Assembly (NCBI GenBank): GCA_903862885.1
Contig: CAIOZU010000017.1
Span: 1 to 64,000 of the forward strand
Direction: 5' to 3'
Length of the DNA stretch: 64,000 nucleotides
Source: an uncultured Pseudomonadota bacterium
GTDB taxonomy: Bacteria; Pseudomonadota; Gammaproteobacteria; Steroidobacterales; Steroidobacteraceae
Part shown: one piece after another, positions 53,159 to 63,206 of the stretch
Numbering within the stretch: the stretch's first letter is position 1
How the letters are laid out: each line of letters opens with the position of its first letter
The notes under the pieces: model-generated
What the model saw: the letters and a program-made list of their open reading frames with translations, nothing else
Database searches by the model: none
What the model was told of the DNA's origin: nothing
Program-made: the position numbers and the translations under genes

Positions 53159-54442
53159 TCAACGTCTGCTGGCATCGCGAGGAAGGCTCATATGCGCCTG
53201 ATCGATCAATCGGTAGCGCGACAAACCGCCACCCCGTAGTTGATGACGATCAGGATAGTCTATGTAGCCTGCCGAGCGACACCCATAAAATGTCGTGCGG
53301 TCATACACATTGAGAGGACTGCCGTCACGCAATCGATCAGGGAGATCGGGATTTGCTAAAAACCATCTCCCGAAGGCGATGAGGTCATAATGGCCCTCTG
53401 CAACGGCCTGCTCTGCTGTCATTGGAATAAAACCGCCGGCACCGATGAGACAGCCCTTAAAGAGCGCACGAAAACGACGGTTTCGGAGTGGCTGTTTAGT
53501 CGATTGATCTGCCTCGGGCGCCACCGATAATGCACCGACCCGCGGCTCAGTCAACATCAGATAAGCCAATGGAAAATCATTCAGGCCAGCAACAGCATAA
53601 TCATAGAGCGCGTCAGGGTCAGACGTCGTCGCGCCAAAATAGGTCTGATAGTAATGACCTGTACTCGGGTCGACGCCCGCCGGCGACAACCGCACGCCCA
53701 CGCGACCCGCACCCAACTCATCCACGAGCGCAGCCACAATGTCAAAAAACAGCCGACATCGGTTCTCAATCGAGCCGCCGTAATGATCGGTTCTCTGATT
53801 GATTCCATCACAGAAGAACTGCTCAATGAGGTAGCCATGCGCCGCATGCAGTTCTACACAATCAAAGCCAGCACGCTGCGCGTTACGCGCTGCGTGACGA
53901 TAATCATCAATCAAACGAGTGATGTCCTTAATCGAAAGTGCGCGCGGCACAACCGCCGGCTGATCCCAGTTGTAGTCGCCCGCCTCCACATCCGGGCGAA
54001 GCGCCGTCGCCGACGACGATACCGGTGGCAAGGGTGCGTTCGTACCGATCACGAGCGGATGAAGCCCGATGCCCGGTTGAGCGACGCGCCCGGCATGCAA
54101 CAGCTGGCAACTGATCAAAGCGCCCTTGCCATGAACGGCATCGCACACCGCGCGCCAGCAGTTCACTTGGGTATCGGTCCAAATACCCGGAACATGGCCG
54201 CCGTCGTCGCGCACGTTTTGATAAATCGTCCAGCTCGGCGTCGCCTCCGGCGAGATATGCGTTGCCTCACTAATCAATAAACCACCGAGCGATGCTCGCT
54301 GCGCATAGTACAGAACAGTCTGCTCACTGGGCGCGAGTGTGGTCGCGTCAGCGCGAGTACGGGTCATAGGCGCCAAAACGACCCGATGGCTCAGATGGTA
54401 TGGGCCAAGCGTGTACGGATTAAACAGCGCGTGGAGTGACAT
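53159..54442 (-). CDS. Old yellow enzyme family flavin oxidoreductase
   Basis: FMN-dependent ene reductase of the NemA type: LFNPYTLGPYHLSHRVVLAPMTRTRA at the N-terminus, CQLLHAGR, DCVELHAAHGYLIEQFFCDGINQRTDHYGGSIENR (about 185-219), and IAFGRWFLANPDLPDRL (about 355-371). 427 residues against a usual 350-370; the surplus is a longer loop near 135-165 and about 30 extra residues after the conserved YIDYP. Substrate unknown. Confidence 0.9.
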   Translation of the reverse strand: MSLHALFNPYTLGPYHLSHRVVLAPMTRTRADATTLAPSEQTVLYYAQRASLGGLLISEATHISPEATPSWTIYQNVRDDGGHVPGIWTDTQVNCWRAVCDAVHGKGALISCQLLHAGRVAQPGIGLHPLVIGTNAPLPPVSSSATALRPDVEAGDYNWDQPAVVPRALSIKDITRLIDDYRHAARNAQRAGFDCVELHAAHGYLIEQFFCDGINQRTDHYGGSIENRCRLFFDIVAALVDELGAGRVGVRLSPAGVDPSTGHYYQTYFGATTSDPDALYDYAVAGLNDFPLAYLMLTEPRVGALSVAPEADQSTKQPLRNRRFRALFKGCLIGAGGFIPMTAEQAVAEGHYDLIAFGRWFLANPDLPDRLRDGSPLNVYDRTTFYGCRSAGYIDYPDRHQLRGGGLSRYRLIDQAHMSLPRDASRR

Positions 54443-54518
54443 ATAAGCGATACGCCCAACACAGTGTCAAGATACCGATGACGGCTAGAACGAGTCAGTT
54501 AACCTTAAAATTATTTGC

Positions 54519-55049
54519 TTAAAAAGCATCCGTCGGATTCCACAAATCAATCGGCTGCAGGTGATGCCCCTGCATCTCAAAGCGCGCCCATAGATCACCA
54601 ATGGTTTCATGCAATACCGGATGCATGACTTGAGGCGCGATCTGCGCCAACGGACCCAACATATAAGGACGCTTGAGTAAATCCGGGCGTGGCAGTGAAA
54701 CGCCTGGGAATTCACCGACCACATCACCATACAGTAGAAGGTCAATATCCATGGTGCGCGGCGCCCATTTAGCATCCAATCGACTGCGCCCACAGAGCGC
54801 TTCAACTGCTTGAAACTCACTGATTAACTCGGGCAGGGAATACGTGGTGGTAAAACCCATCGCCAAATTAATAAAGTCATCTCCCACGAAGCCCACCGCC
54901 CCATTCCGATAAGCAGGCGACACACTCAGGTCTGGGAAACGCTCAGCCAATGCCGTCAACGCGCGCCGAAGATTTTCAGCCGGCGCAATGTTTGAGCCCG
55001 CCGCGGCATACACGGAGACGCGCGGAAGCGCCGACGCAAGGCTCGTCAC
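54519..55049 (-). CDS. folK: 6-hydroxymethyl-7,8-dihydropterin pyrophosphokinase
   Basis: Folate synthesis step after FolB. YAAAGSNIAPAENLRRALTAL (about 13-33) is the start of the fold; GDDFINLAMGF; RWAPRTMDIDLLLYG (KWAPRTMDIDLLLYGD, about 95-110) carries the Mg-binding Asp pair and catalytic Arg; LPRPDLLKRPYMLGPL follows. 176 residues. Start overlaps the folB stop by 4 nt. Confidence 0.95.
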   Translation of the reverse strand: MTSLASALPRVSVYAAAGSNIAPAENLRRALTALAERFPDLSVSPAYRNGAVGFVGDDFINLAMGFTTTYSLPELISEFQAVEALCGRSRLDAKWAPRTMDIDLLLYGDVVGEFPGVSLPRPDLLKRPYMLGPLAQIAPQVMHPVLHETIGDLWARFEMQGHHLQPIDLWNPTDAF

Positions 55050-55414
55050 GTGGCGAAGTCGGCTTGAGTACGTTCAATGGTAATACCGACCTCTCGACTG
55101 CCGCGAACGGCACCTAACTTGCTAATCGAGACCTTCACCCAAGGGATGTCAAAGCCACGCAAAATCAGCTCAGCCACCCGCTCAGCCAGGGTTTCAACTA
55201 ACTGAAACTCACTCTTTTCAACAAAGGCGATCACCATCTTGGCAACCGACTTGTAGTTCAACGTGTCTTCAATGTGATCCGTCTGAGCAGCGCGGCGCGC
55301 ATCGGCTGGAAACTCGAAGTCAAAACTAACCATCTGCCGGGTCGTTCGTTCCCAATCGAAGATGCCCACAATCGTTTCGATTTTAAGATCACTGAGATGA
55401 ATTCGATCGCGCAT
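55046..55414 (-). CDS. folB: Dihydroneopterin aldolase
   Basis: 122 residues, all FolB domain: LSDLKIETIVGIFDWER at the N-terminus, DTLNYKSVAKMVIAFVEKSEFQLVETLAERVAELIL (about 46-81) with the catalytic Tyr/Glu/Lys region, VKVSISKLGAVRGSREVGITIER at the end. Coupled to folK by a 4-nt overlap. Lies 68 nt after tsaD on the same strand, a gap which may hold its own promoter. Confidence 0.95.
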   Translation of the reverse strand: MRDRIHLSDLKIETIVGIFDWERTTRQMVSFDFEFPADARRAAQTDHIEDTLNYKSVAKMVIAFVEKSEFQLVETLAERVAELILRGFDIPWVKVSISKLGAVRGSREVGITIERTQADFAT

Positions 55415-55482
55415 GACGGAGACTGATCCTTATTTACAGAGTGGTGTTGATCGCGTGACTGGATGCGAACCCTAACAGCGCT

Positions 55483-56520
55483 TTACGGCGTCTGCACGAT
55501 CATCTGGCCGGGGGGCTGGAGTTCGCTTAGAGGCCAGCGCGCGCGCGCGAGCACTCCAAGGGTCGCCTGCTCCCCTGCCACCAATCGCTCGTGCCCGGCG
55601 AGCGCAATCATGGCGGCATTATCGGTACAAAATTCGGCTCTGGGGTAGGCGGTGGTTGCCCCAAGAGAGGTCGCCATAGCGGTTAAGCGGTGTCGCAAGC
55701 GGGTATTCGCACCGACCCCGCCCGCCACCACCAACACGCGATGCCCGGTGGCCTTGAGGGCCCGCTGCGATTTGGTCACCAAGGTCTCAACCATGGCCTC
55801 CTCAAAGCCCCTTGCTAAGTCAGCGTGCAGCTCGGCCGATGGGCTAGCGGCTTTCAGCGCAAGCCAGGCGGCCGTCTTTAAGCCACTGAAACTGAAGTCA
55901 AATCCCGGCCTATCGAGCATCGGCCGAGGAAAGCGATAGATATCAGGACGCCCGGACTCGGCGAGCTTCGCGAGCTTCGCCCCCCCGGGGTAAGGGAGCC
56001 CCAATAGCTTCGCCGTCTTATCAAAAGCCTCCCCTGCCGCATCATCCAATGACTCCCCCAAGACCCGATAACGGCCGACCCCCTGCACATCCACCAACAT
56101 GGTGTGCCCCCCAGACACCAAAAGCGCTAGGTAAGGGAAAGGCGGCGGCTGGGCCTCAAGACGCGGCGCCAATAAGTGCCCCTCCAGATGGTGCACCGCC
56201 ACCGCCGGCACCCCCCACGCATAGGCCAAGCTGCGCCCAACGGTCGCACCGACCAGCAAAGCGCCGATCAAGCCCGGACCTGCGGTATAGGCGACCCCAT
56301 CGATATCGCTCGGAATGAGCTGGAGGCTGCTTAAAGTGGCACGAATCATAGGCAGTAGACGCTGGACGTGATCCCTCGAGGCGAGCTCCGGCACCACCCC
56401 ACCCCATACTTCATGCAGGTCGGTCTGGGTATACACCTGGTGCCCCATCAAGCCCAAGTGGCTGTCATACACGGCCACCGCGGTCTCATCACAGGAAGTC
56501 TCCAGAGCCAATACACGCAT
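55483..56520 (-). CDS. tsaD: tRNA N6-adenosine threonylcarbamoyltransferase TsaD
   Basis: Forms t6A37 in ANN-decoding tRNAs with TsaB and Tsa[20 protein letters not shown], the metal site [10 protein letters not shown] (His about 111 and 115), [18 protein letters not shown], and [13 protein letters not shown] near 270. About 345 residues from ATG 56520; the frame extends nine codons upstream with no family match. Divergent from rpsU, a very conserved gammaproteobacterial pairing. Confidence 0.96.
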   Translation of the reverse strand: MRVLALETSCDETAVAVYDSHLGLMGHQVYTQTDLHEVWGGVVPELASRDHVQRLLPMIRATLSSLQLIPSDIDGVAYTAGPGLIGALLVGATVGRSLAYAWGVPAVAVHHLEGHLLAPRLEAQPPPFPYLALLVSGGHTMLVDVQGVGRYRVLGESLDDAAGEAFDKTAKLLGLPYPGGAKLAKLAESGRPDIYRFPRPMLDRPGFDFSFSGLKTAAWLALKAASPSAELHADLARGFEEAMVETLVTKSQRALKATGHRVLVVAGGVGANTRLRHRLTAMATSLGATTAYPRAEFCTDNAAMIALAGHERLVAGEQATLGVLARARWPLSELQPPGQMIVQTP

Positions 56521-56588
56521 GAGGGGCGCCTTTTTCCGAGGAATCACCCGCTACAATAGCCTCTTGGAGCGGTGTTTTGATTTTCACT

Positions 56589-56594
56589 TAAAAT
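56589..56594 (+). promoter_or_regulatory. Possible -10 of the rpsU-dnaG-rpoD operon
   Basis: TAAAAT in an AT-rich stretch (56575-56595); TTGGAG 19 nt upstream is a poor and distant -35. A second candidate TACAAT at 56552-56557 also lacks a -35. Region is where the operon promoter must lie, but the exact site is not settled. Confidence 0.3.
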
Positions 56595-56664
56595 ATGCGT
56601 AAGCTTTCCGGCTCTCTGTCCCCCATGTGGTTGGACCGTCATCCTGATAGGAAGGTCGATTTCA

Positions 56665-56874
56665 ATGCCGAGCGTACGAATCCGCGAGAACGAATATTTT
56701 GATGCCGCCCTGCGGCGCTTTAAGCGCGCCTGCGAGAAGGCCGGTGTTCTCACTGAACTGCGCCGCCGTGAATTCTACGAGAAGCCGACCCAAGAGCGGA
56801 AGCGCAAAAAGGCCGCTGCGGTCAAGCGGCACCTCAAAAAACTGTCTCGCGAAGGCGTGCGCGCGCCCCGCTAA
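56665..56874 (+). CDS. rpsU: Ribosomal protein S21
   Basis: 69 residues, very basic. [56 protein letters not shown] is the complete S21 fold. Ribosome site AGGAAGG 8-9 nt upstream of the ATG. First gene of the macromolecular synthesis operon. Sits 30 nt before yqeY. Confidence 0.98.
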   Translation: MPSVRIRENEYFDAALRRFKRACEKAGVLTELRRREFYEKPTQERKRKKAAAVKRHLKKLSREGVRAPR

Positions 56875-56904
56875 CCCGGTCCGCCGCGCCCTGATTTGCT
56901 CTCG

Positions 56905-57351
56905 ATGACACTGCGCGAACGCATCACCCACGAGATGAAAGAGGCCATGCGTGCAGGCGAGAAAGAACGCCTGAGCGTCATTCGCATGCTGCAGGCTGCC
57001 ATCAAGCAACGCGAAGTCGACGAGCGCATCACGTTGGATGATACCCAAACGCTGTCTGTGATCGAAAAGATGATCAAACAGCGCAAAGAGTCAGTCACAC
57101 AATTTCAGGCCGGCGCACGTGAAGACCTCGCCGCCAAAGAAGTCGCTGAGATCGATATTCTGAACGCCTATCTTCCGCCGCAACTATCGGCAGAAGACCT
57201 AGATGCCCTGATTCGCGATGCCATCGGCGCCACGTCCGCGTCTACCATCAAGGATATGGGCAAAGTCATGAACATCTTAAAAGGTCAGGCGGCGGGCCGA
57301 GCCGACATGGGCGTGGTGGGCACGCGCATCAAGGCCCTGCTCGGCGGTTGA
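56905..57351 (+). CDS. yqeY: GatB/YqeY domain protein
   Basis: 148 residues, helical. MTLRERITHEMKEAMRAGEKERLSVIRMLQAAIKQREVDER at the start and AYLPPQLSAEDLDALI near 91-106, ending with GVVGTRIKALLG, match YqeY. Related to the GatB tail that binds tRNA; role unproven. ATG 56905 is taken over the TTG at 56896, although neither has a ribosome site. Inserted between rpsU and dnaG, as in many non-enteric gammaproteobacteria. Confidence 0.93.
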   Translation: MTLRERITHEMKEAMRAGEKERLSVIRMLQAAIKQREVDERITLDDTQTLSVIEKMIKQRKESVTQFQAGAREDLAAKEVAEIDILNAYLPPQLSAEDLDALIRDAIGATSASTIKDMGKVMNILKGQAAGRADMGVVGTRIKALLGG

Positions 57352-57373
57352 TTGACTAAAGCGAGGTCCGCGC

Positions 57374-59164
57374 ATGGCCGGCCGGATACCACGCGCCTTT
57401 ATCGACGATTTGCTGGCTCGAACCGACATCATCGAGGTGATCGGCAGTCGCATACCGCTTAAGAAAGCAGGCCGCGAGTGGAAAGCGAATTGCCCTTTTC
57501 ACGGCGAAAAAACACCCTCCTTCACGGTCAACCAACAAAAGCAGTTCTATCACTGCTTTGGCTGCGGCGTGCATGGCACAGCCCTCAGCTTTTTAATGGA
57601 GCACGATCGATTGGCTTTCCCGGAAGCCGTCGAAGATCTGGCCAACCGCGCGGGCCTTGAAGTCCCTCGTGAAGGGGGTCAAGCCGCTGATCCGCGTGAT
57701 CGTCAGTTAGATGATCTGTATGGATTGATGACCCATGTTGATCAGCACTTCCGAGATGCGCTCAAGGAAAATGACCGCGCCAAAGACTATCTCAAGCAGC
57801 GCGGTTTGGTAGGCGAGACTGCAGCGCGCTATCACTTAGGTTATGCGCCAGCCGGCTGGGATATGGCCCTTAAGAAATTCGGCGCCACCGACGCAGGCCG
57901 CCAAGCCCTACTGACCGCCGGCCTGATCATTGAAAGAAATGCGGAACAAGAAAAAAGTTCAAGCCCGGGCTTCTACGATCGATTTCGTGATCGCATCATG
58001 TTTCCCATCCGCGATTCGCGTGGCCGTGTGGTGGGCTTTGGCGGCCGCGTCTTAGATCAGGGTGAGCCGAAATACTTAAACTCCCCGGAAACGCCGCTCT
58101 TCCATAAGGGCCGCGAACTGTATGGGCTTTTCGAAGTACGCCAAGAACTTCGCCATATTGAGCGCCTGCTGGTGGTCGAAGGCTACATGGATGTCGTCCG
58201 CTTAAGCCAAGCAGAGATTCACTACGCGGTGGCGACCTTAGGCACAGCGACCACCCCTGACCATCTGAACCGCATCTTTAGGGTGACCTCGGAAGTGGTC
58301 TTTGCTTTTGATGGGGATCGCGCCGGACGACAAGCGGCCTGGCGCGCGCTGGAGACCTGCCTCCCCTTTGCCAAGGAAGGCCGTCAGCTCAAATTCCTCT
58401 TTTTACCAGATGGCCATGACCCGGACACCTTAGTGGCACTGGAGGGCAAGGAAGCCTTCGAACGTCGACTAGAGGGGAGTCTGCCGCTGTCTGAATATCT
58501 GGTTAAACAGCTATCGACGGACATCAACTTAGCCAGTATTGATGGGCGCGCACGACTGGCGGAGCTGGCTAAACCATTGATTGCACGCGTGCCGGAGGGG
58601 ATTTATCGTGAACTGCTGGTCGATCGATTAGCACGCGAAGTGCGCATGCCAGCGCCTCGACTGATGTCTTTATTGGGCGCCGGCGAACGCGCTGAGCCCA
58701 GAAGCCTGCCGCAAAGCCGCAACCACTCGGCTCGCCCCCGGCTCAGCAGCGGCCGAGGCTCCGTGCTTAAACAGACCTTGGCACGCCTGATTCAACAACC
58801 TGCGGTGGCACGGGTGATCAAAGACCCAGAGTCCTTACGCTTAACCGGTGATCGCGGGCTCGCTGTGTTGGCTGAACTGGTTGACATGCTGCACGTTGAA
58901 CCCCACCTCAGTTCAGCGCAGATCATCGAGCGCTGGCGGGACCGGCCAGAACACGATCGCCTGTCCGAACTGGCGGCACTGGCCCTGCCAGACCTCGATG
59001 AAGCGGCGGCTGAACGTGAACTATTAGGCTGTATTCCTAGCCTACTTGCCGGGGCGGGTCCTGAACGCCGGGTCGATGAACTCATCGAAAAAGCAGAGCT
59101 TGAAGGGCTCACTGAGGAGGAAAAGCGCGAACTGGTGCGCCTGCAAAGTCGCCCTCGCACGTAA
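57374..59164 (+). CDS. dnaG: DNA primase
   Basis: Makes RNA primers for replication. Zinc domain: CPFHGEKTPSF and CFGCGVHG (about 39-66). RNA polymerase core with RDRIMFPIRDSRGRVVGFGGRVL (about 207-229). Toprim: EGYMDVV (about 268) and FDGDRAGRQAAW (about 312-323). C-terminal helicase-interacting region from about 455, with a Ser/Arg/Pro-rich linker at about 438-460. 596 residues. Confidence 0.97.
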   Translation: MAGRIPRAFIDDLLARTDIIEVIGSRIPLKKAGREWKANCPFHGEKTPSFTVNQQKQFYHCFGCGVHGTALSFLMEHDRLAFPEAVEDLANRAGLEVPREGGQAADPRDRQLDDLYGLMTHVDQHFRDALKENDRAKDYLKQRGLVGETAARYHLGYAPAGWDMALKKFGATDAGRQALLTAGLIIERNAEQEKSSSPGFYDRFRDRIMFPIRDSRGRVVGFGGRVLDQGEPKYLNSPETPLFHKGRELYGLFEVRQELRHIERLLVVEGYMDVVRLSQAEIHYAVATLGTATTPDHLNRIFRVTSEVVFAFDGDRAGRQAAWRALETCLPFAKEGRQLKFLFLPDGHDPDTLVALEGKEAFERRLEGSLPLSEYLVKQLSTDINLASIDGRARLAELAKPLIARVPEGIYRELLVDRLAREVRMPAPRLMSLLGAGERAEPRSLPQSRNHSARPRLSSGRGSVLKQTLARLIQQPAVARVIKDPESLRLTGDRGLAVLAELVDMLHVEPHLSSAQIIERWRDRPEHDRLSELAALALPDLDEAAAERELLGCIPSLLAGAGPERRVDELIEKAELEGLTEEEKRELVRLQSRPRT

Positions 59165-59251
59165 ACAACACACGCCTTTAGGTAGTTTTTTACGTGTTTT
59201 TAACCATGTCGGCACGATTCTTGGCGCACGCATCTATTGCGCGGTAAAGCT

Positions 59252-59279
59252 TTGGGCAGGCACCCTAAGCATGTAAAAT
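59252..59279 (+). promoter_or_regulatory. Possible internal promoter before rpoD
   Basis: TTGGGC (59252-59257), 16-nt spacer, TAAAAT (59274-59279). In E. coli an internal promoter in this region lets rpoD be expressed apart from dnaG. Moderate match only. Confidence 0.4.
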
Positions 59280-59306
59280 CCACGGTCCTGATGGGTCGGG
59301 TGAGGG

Positions 59307-61190
59307 ATGACTACCGTGAGCGAAAAGAAAGCAGCAACAGGCGCCGGCGTCCCTGACGAACGTCAATCACAACTGAAACGTCTCATTGCCAAGGGTAAGG
59401 AACAAGGCTTCCTGACCTACGGTGAAGTGAACGATCATTTGCCGAGTGAGATCGTCGATCCTGAACAGATCGAAGACATCGTTAACATGATTAACGATAT
59501 GGGCATCCCGGTGTATGAAAAAGCACCGGACGTAGAGTCACTGATCATGGCCGATGGCCCAGTGGCCACGGACGATGAGGCCGTTGAAGAAGCGGCGGCG
59601 GCATTGGCCACCGTCGATGCAGAGTTTGGTCGCACCACAGACCCCGTGCGCATGTATATGCGGGAAATGGGCACCGTTGAGCTGCTGACCCGCGAAGGTG
59701 AGATTCGCATTGCCAAACGAATCGAGGAAGGCCTCGATGCAGTCCGAAAAGCACTCGCTAACTTCCCCGGCACCTATCAATATATTCTCAACGCATATGA
59801 ACCGGTTAAAGCAGGCCAGGGCCGCTTAGTCGACATCATCGTGGGCTTTATCGATCCGAACGCACCGGATGAAATTGCTCAGCCACAAAATCCAAAGCTG
59901 ATGGCTTTAGAAAAAGTCGAAAGCGACACAGAGACAGAAGACGAGAGCACCGAGGAAGAAGAGGCGCTCGAAACGGGTCCTGATCCTATTGAGGCGGCTG
60001 CCCGCTTCGCGACCCTGAGCAAACTCCATCTACAGGTCATTAAGGCACTATCAGGCGCCGCAGCCAAAGACCCAAAAACTCAGAAATTACGCAAGAAAAT
60101 AGCGGCTGAGTTCCTCGAGCTCAAACTGTCACCAAAGATGTTTGAGGCACTGATTGAGAATCTGCGGACACATATCGCAACCATCCGATCAGTCGAAAAA
60201 GAAATCATGCAGATCTGCATTAAGCAGGCTGGCATGCCACGCAAAGATTTCATCTCTGTATTTCCAAAGAACGAGACATCTACCGAGTGGATCGCTAAAC
60301 AGATCAAGCTGAAGCGCAAGCACTCTGCGGCGCTGGCCAAACTCAAGCCCGACATTGAGGCTCGCCAGAAGGTCATCATGGATCTTGAGAGCGCCATGCA
60401 CGTAGCGATTCAGGAACTCAAGGAGATCAACCGCGAAGTGGCGGTCGGCGAAGCACAGGCGCGCCGCGCTAAGAAAGAAATGGTCGAGGCCAACTTGCGA
60501 CTCGTCATTTCCATTGCGAAGAAGTACACAAACCGCGGTCTGCAGTTCTTAGATCTCATTCAGGAAGGCAACATTGGCCTGATGAAAGCGGTGGATAAGT
60601 TTGAGTACCGTCGCGGCTACAAGTTTTCGACTTATGCCACTTGGTGGATTCGTCAAGCGATCACACGCTCAATCGCTGACCAGGCTCGCACCATTCGTAT
60701 TCCAGTGCATATGATTGAGACCATCAATAAACTCAATCGCATCTCACGGCAAATGCTGCAGGAGATGGGCCGCGAAGCCACTCCTGAAGAACTGGCCGTG
60801 CGCATGGAAATGCCAGAGGACAAGGTCCGCAAGGTATTGAAGATCGCCAAAGAACCCATCTCCATGGAAACGCCCATCGGTGATGATGAGGACTCCCACT
60901 TAGGCGATTTCATCGAAGATACCGCGGTCCAGTCGCCGGTCGACTCGGCCACGATGGAGAGCCTTCGTGAAACCACCCACGCAGTACTTGCACAACTCAC
61001 CCCCCGTGAGGCGAAAGTATTGCGGATGCGGTTTGGCATCGATTTGAATACCGACCACACCCTAGAGGAAGTGGGTAAGCAGTTTGATGTCACCCGGGAA
61101 CGGATTCGACAGATCGAAGCAAAGGCGCTGCGAAAGCTACGACACCCCAGTCGCTCGGAGCAACTGCGCAGCTTCTTGATGGAAGAGTAG
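59307..61190 (+). CDS. rpoD: RNA polymerase primary sigma factor RpoD
   Basis: Sigma-70, 627 residues. Region 1.1 at about 20-90 ([26 protein letters not shown]); 1.2 from about 110 ([22 protein letters not shown]); acidic non-conserved region at about 190-235; regions 2.1-2.4 at about 385-455 with [29 protein letters not shown]; region 3 at about 460-535; region 4.2 helix-turn-helix [23 protein letters not shown] at about 587-609. Length is near E. coli (613). Last gene of the rpsU-dnaG-rpoD operon. Confidence 0.98.
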   Translation: MTTVSEKKAATGAGVPDERQSQLKRLIAKGKEQGFLTYGEVNDHLPSEIVDPEQIEDIVNMINDMGIPVYEKAPDVESLIMADGPVATDDEAVEEAAAALATVDAEFGRTTDPVRMYMREMGTVELLTREGEIRIAKRIEEGLDAVRKALANFPGTYQYILNAYEPVKAGQGRLVDIIVGFIDPNAPDEIAQPQNPKLMALEKVESDTETEDESTEEEEALETGPDPIEAAARFATLSKLHLQVIKALSGAAAKDPKTQKLRKKIAAEFLELKLSPKMFEALIENLRTHIATIRSVEKEIMQICIKQAGMPRKDFISVFPKNETSTEWIAKQIKLKRKHSAALAKLKPDIEARQKVIMDLESAMHVAIQELKEINREVAVGEAQARRAKKEMVEANLRLVISIAKKYTNRGLQFLDLIQEGNIGLMKAVDKFEYRRGYKFSTYATWWIRQAITRSIADQARTIRIPVHMIETINKLNRISRQMLQEMGREATPEELAVRMEMPEDKVRKVLKIAKEPISMETPIGDDEDSHLGDFIEDTAVQSPVDSATMESLRETTHAVLAQLTPREAKVLRMRFGIDLNTDHTLEEVGKQFDVTRERIRQIEAKALRKLRHPSRSEQLRSFLMEE

Positions 61191-61217
61191 CCCGACAGAG
61201 TTGATTTAATCGATGTA

Positions 61218-61244
61218 GACACCGGCGCCCTTGGCGCCGGTGTC
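61218..61244 (+). other. Hairpin downstream of rpoD without T run
   Basis: Perfect 12-bp stem GACACCGGCGCC / GGCGCCGGTGTC with a three-base loop, 28 nt after the rpoD stop. No T tract follows, so either it protects the mRNA end or termination is Rho-dependent. Confidence 0.6.
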
Positions 61245-61282
61245 GTATGGAGATGTAGCTGTCAACTCTTAGCGAGTGCCGC

Positions 61283-61609
61283 TCAAGCAAAGAGGCGCAG
61301 TGCCGTGAGCACAAGCAGCCCCGCACTCATCGACCACACCATCGTACGTACGCGCCACATGACCAACGCGGCCACTAAGCCTGCGATCCAAAGATGATTT
61401 GAGAGCGCGAGATTCACGCCACTTGAGTCCACCACCAGAGCGGGCAGCACAATAGCAGACAGCGCGGCAGCGGGCGCATAACGCAGCGCACGCTCGATGA
61501 TAGGCGAGAGCCGCAGACGCTCGCTCAGCAGTAAAAAGCTACAGCGCGTGCAGACCCCAGTCAGGGCAATGCCCATAATGGCAAGCCATAAGGCGGTGGT
61601 GTCACGCAT
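61283..61609 (-). CDS. azlD: AzlD family branched-chain amino acid exporter subunit
   Basis: 108 residues with three to four hydrophobic helices; LWLAIMGIALTGVCTRCSFLLL, ALRYAPAAALSAIVLPALV and WIAGLVAALVMWRVRTMVWSMSAGLL are typical AzlD segments. Small partner of AzlC in an efflux pair for amino acids. ATG 61609 overlaps the azlC stop by 8 nt; the longer frame from 61669 only duplicates azlC sequence. Confidence 0.9.
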   Translation of the reverse strand: MRDTTALWLAIMGIALTGVCTRCSFLLLSERLRLSPIIERALRYAPAAALSAIVLPALVVDSSGVNLALSNHLWIAGLVAALVMWRVRTMVWSMSAGLLVLTALRLFA

Positions 61610-62294
61610 CAGAGACTGCCTTTTTCTCTGCAAATACGGCGGCAGCGGTACCGGCGGCAATCGCACCAATCAATCCCAACTTGAAGGGCAGGTCCCGCAG
61701 ACATACCGCTGTGATACCGGCCACCGCGCACGCCACCATCGCCGGTCGGCTCATCAACATAGGCACCAAGATCGCGACCAACGCCAGCGTACCGGCAAAG
61801 CTCAGGCCCCACGCTTCAGGGATCAGCGCACCCCCTAACAGCCCGACCAACGAAGCACAGTGCCAGATGACATAGTTCGCACAGCCAAGGCCTAAAAAGT
61901 AGTAGCCGCGTAGTGGGCTCTGCCGCCAGCGCGCCTCATGACGCATGTACATAATAAAGGCCATGTCGGATATGAGGCAGCCAAGTAAGCAACGCATGCC
62001 TAAGGGTTGCGATCGAAGGGATGGCCGCAAACCAGCGCTATAAATAATGAACCGCAAATTCACCATCAGCGCAGTCATCACCGACACCCAAATAGGCGCA
62101 CCCACCACCAGCAGTGGCAAGGCAGCCAACTGAGCCGTCCCCGCATAGGCAAGCAATGAGTAGCTAATCGCTTGATGCAGTAATAGAGGCGACTTTGCCA
62201 TCGCAATGCCAGTCACCAGTGACCAAGTCGCAATAGGCAATGCCACGGGGGCAATATCTGCACACCCTTTTAAGAAAAAGCTGCGTGCATTCAT
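61602..62294 (-). CDS. azlC: AzlC family branched-chain amino acid exporter
   Basis: Inner-membrane permease, about 230 residues. Five or more hydrophobic segments; YAGTAQLAALPLLVVGAPIWVSVMTALMVNLRFIIYSAGL (about 51-91) is the family signature. ATG 62294 (MNARSFFLKGCADIAPVAL) aligns with AzlC starts; a TTG at 62315 is the alternative. No regulator of the Lrp or AzlB type is adjacent. Confidence 0.92.
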   Translation of the reverse strand: MNARSFFLKGCADIAPVALPIATWSLVTGIAMAKSPLLLHQAISYSLLAYAGTAQLAALPLLVVGAPIWVSVMTALMVNLRFIIYSAGLRPSLRSQPLGMRCLLGCLISDMAFIMYMRHEARWRQSPLRGYYFLGLGCANYVIWHCASLVGLLGGALIPEAWGLSFAGTLALVAILVPMLMSRPAMVACAVAGITAVCLRDLPFKLGLIGAIAAGTAAAVFAEKKAVSDA

Positions 62295-62435
62295 GGGCGT
62301 TATCACGGATTCCAATAGAACGCCTCGGGGCTATAAGATGGGACAGCAGGCTAGCACTGTCTGGCTATCAAAACGAAGTGCAGCCGGTTGATGCCGGTTG
62401 GAACATGCCTCACAAGAGCACTTAGCCGGTAACGA

Positions 62436-63206
62436 CTAATGAGGCACAGGGGGCGGTGGCCCATCCGTCCCCATCACCCACTCCTCAGGCGTCGCCCGTC
62501 GATACACCGCATGAATCGATAGCGTTTTTATATTACGGGCTTTAAAAGTCACATGAGAGTCTAGACGATCATCCGTGAGGCGACTAAAACGCTCGCTCAC
62601 ATCCAAGCGCTGACCGTCTTGACTTAAGATCACGAACGCACGCCCCTCCCAGCCCGCACGAACTTTTCGTGAGCCATAGCGATCCGTCATACTAAACGGC
62701 GCCTCATCGCCAGGCGTGAGGTCACGGCGCCTCGCATCCCCTATGACTGTCACCTTGTTCAGTGTCTGCAAAAAATCAACGCGACTGGGTGGCGCAACAA
62801 AAGCCGCTACGAAATCGTAAGGCCGGATCTTGCCCCAGGCGGTGGGTCGATTATCCATTGACATTGAATTGCTGCTATCGGCATCACTGCTCGCGCGGCC
62901 GCCGCGACGGCCACCCTCACCGCCTTGTCGGCTATCGCTCGATGGAACCAGGGTCGGCGAATCACCGGTCGCCGTACTCGGCCGGAATGCCCGTGGCACA
63001 GGCAGCGCTTTGCGGATCATCGAACTGGCGTCGTCACTCGCGAGGGGATCTAAGAGCCAGTGGCCCGACAGATCAATGACAGGCGATGGCGTAGAGTCCA
63101 ATCGGGTCGCGGCACAGCCGGCCAAAAAAAACCCAAGGACGACGACCCCAAAGACCAGGAAGGCCGCTGTCCGATGGCCATCACCAACAGCCTGACTCAC
63201 AGTCAC
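62436..63206 (-). CDS. Lipoprotein of unknown function
   Basis: Hydrophobic segment FLVFGVVVLGFFLAGC ends in a lipobox (LAGC). The mature protein has an LSGHWLLDP motif near its start, a Ser/Gly/Asp/Arg-rich disordered stretch (about 85-120) and a C-terminal beta-rich domain (GWEGRAFVILSQDGQRLDVSERFSRL) that resembles lipocalin-like or extracytoplasmic binding folds only loosely. The GTG at 63206 makes a 4-nt overlap with the upstream stop and a compact signal peptide; ATG 63236 gives ten more residues. No family recognised. Confidence 0.75.
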   Translation of the reverse strand: MTVSQAVGDGHRTAAFLVFGVVVLGFFLAGCAATRLDSTPSPVIDLSGHWLLDPLASDDASSMIRKALPVPRAFRPSTATGDSPTLVPSSDSRQGGEGGRRGGRASSDADSSNSMSMDNRPTAWGKIRPYDFVAAFVAPPSRVDFLQTLNKVTVIGDARRRDLTPGDEAPFSMTDRYGSRKVRAGWEGRAFVILSQDGQRLDVSERFSRLTDDRLDSHVTFKARNIKTLSIHAVYRRATPEEWVMGTDGPPPPVPH

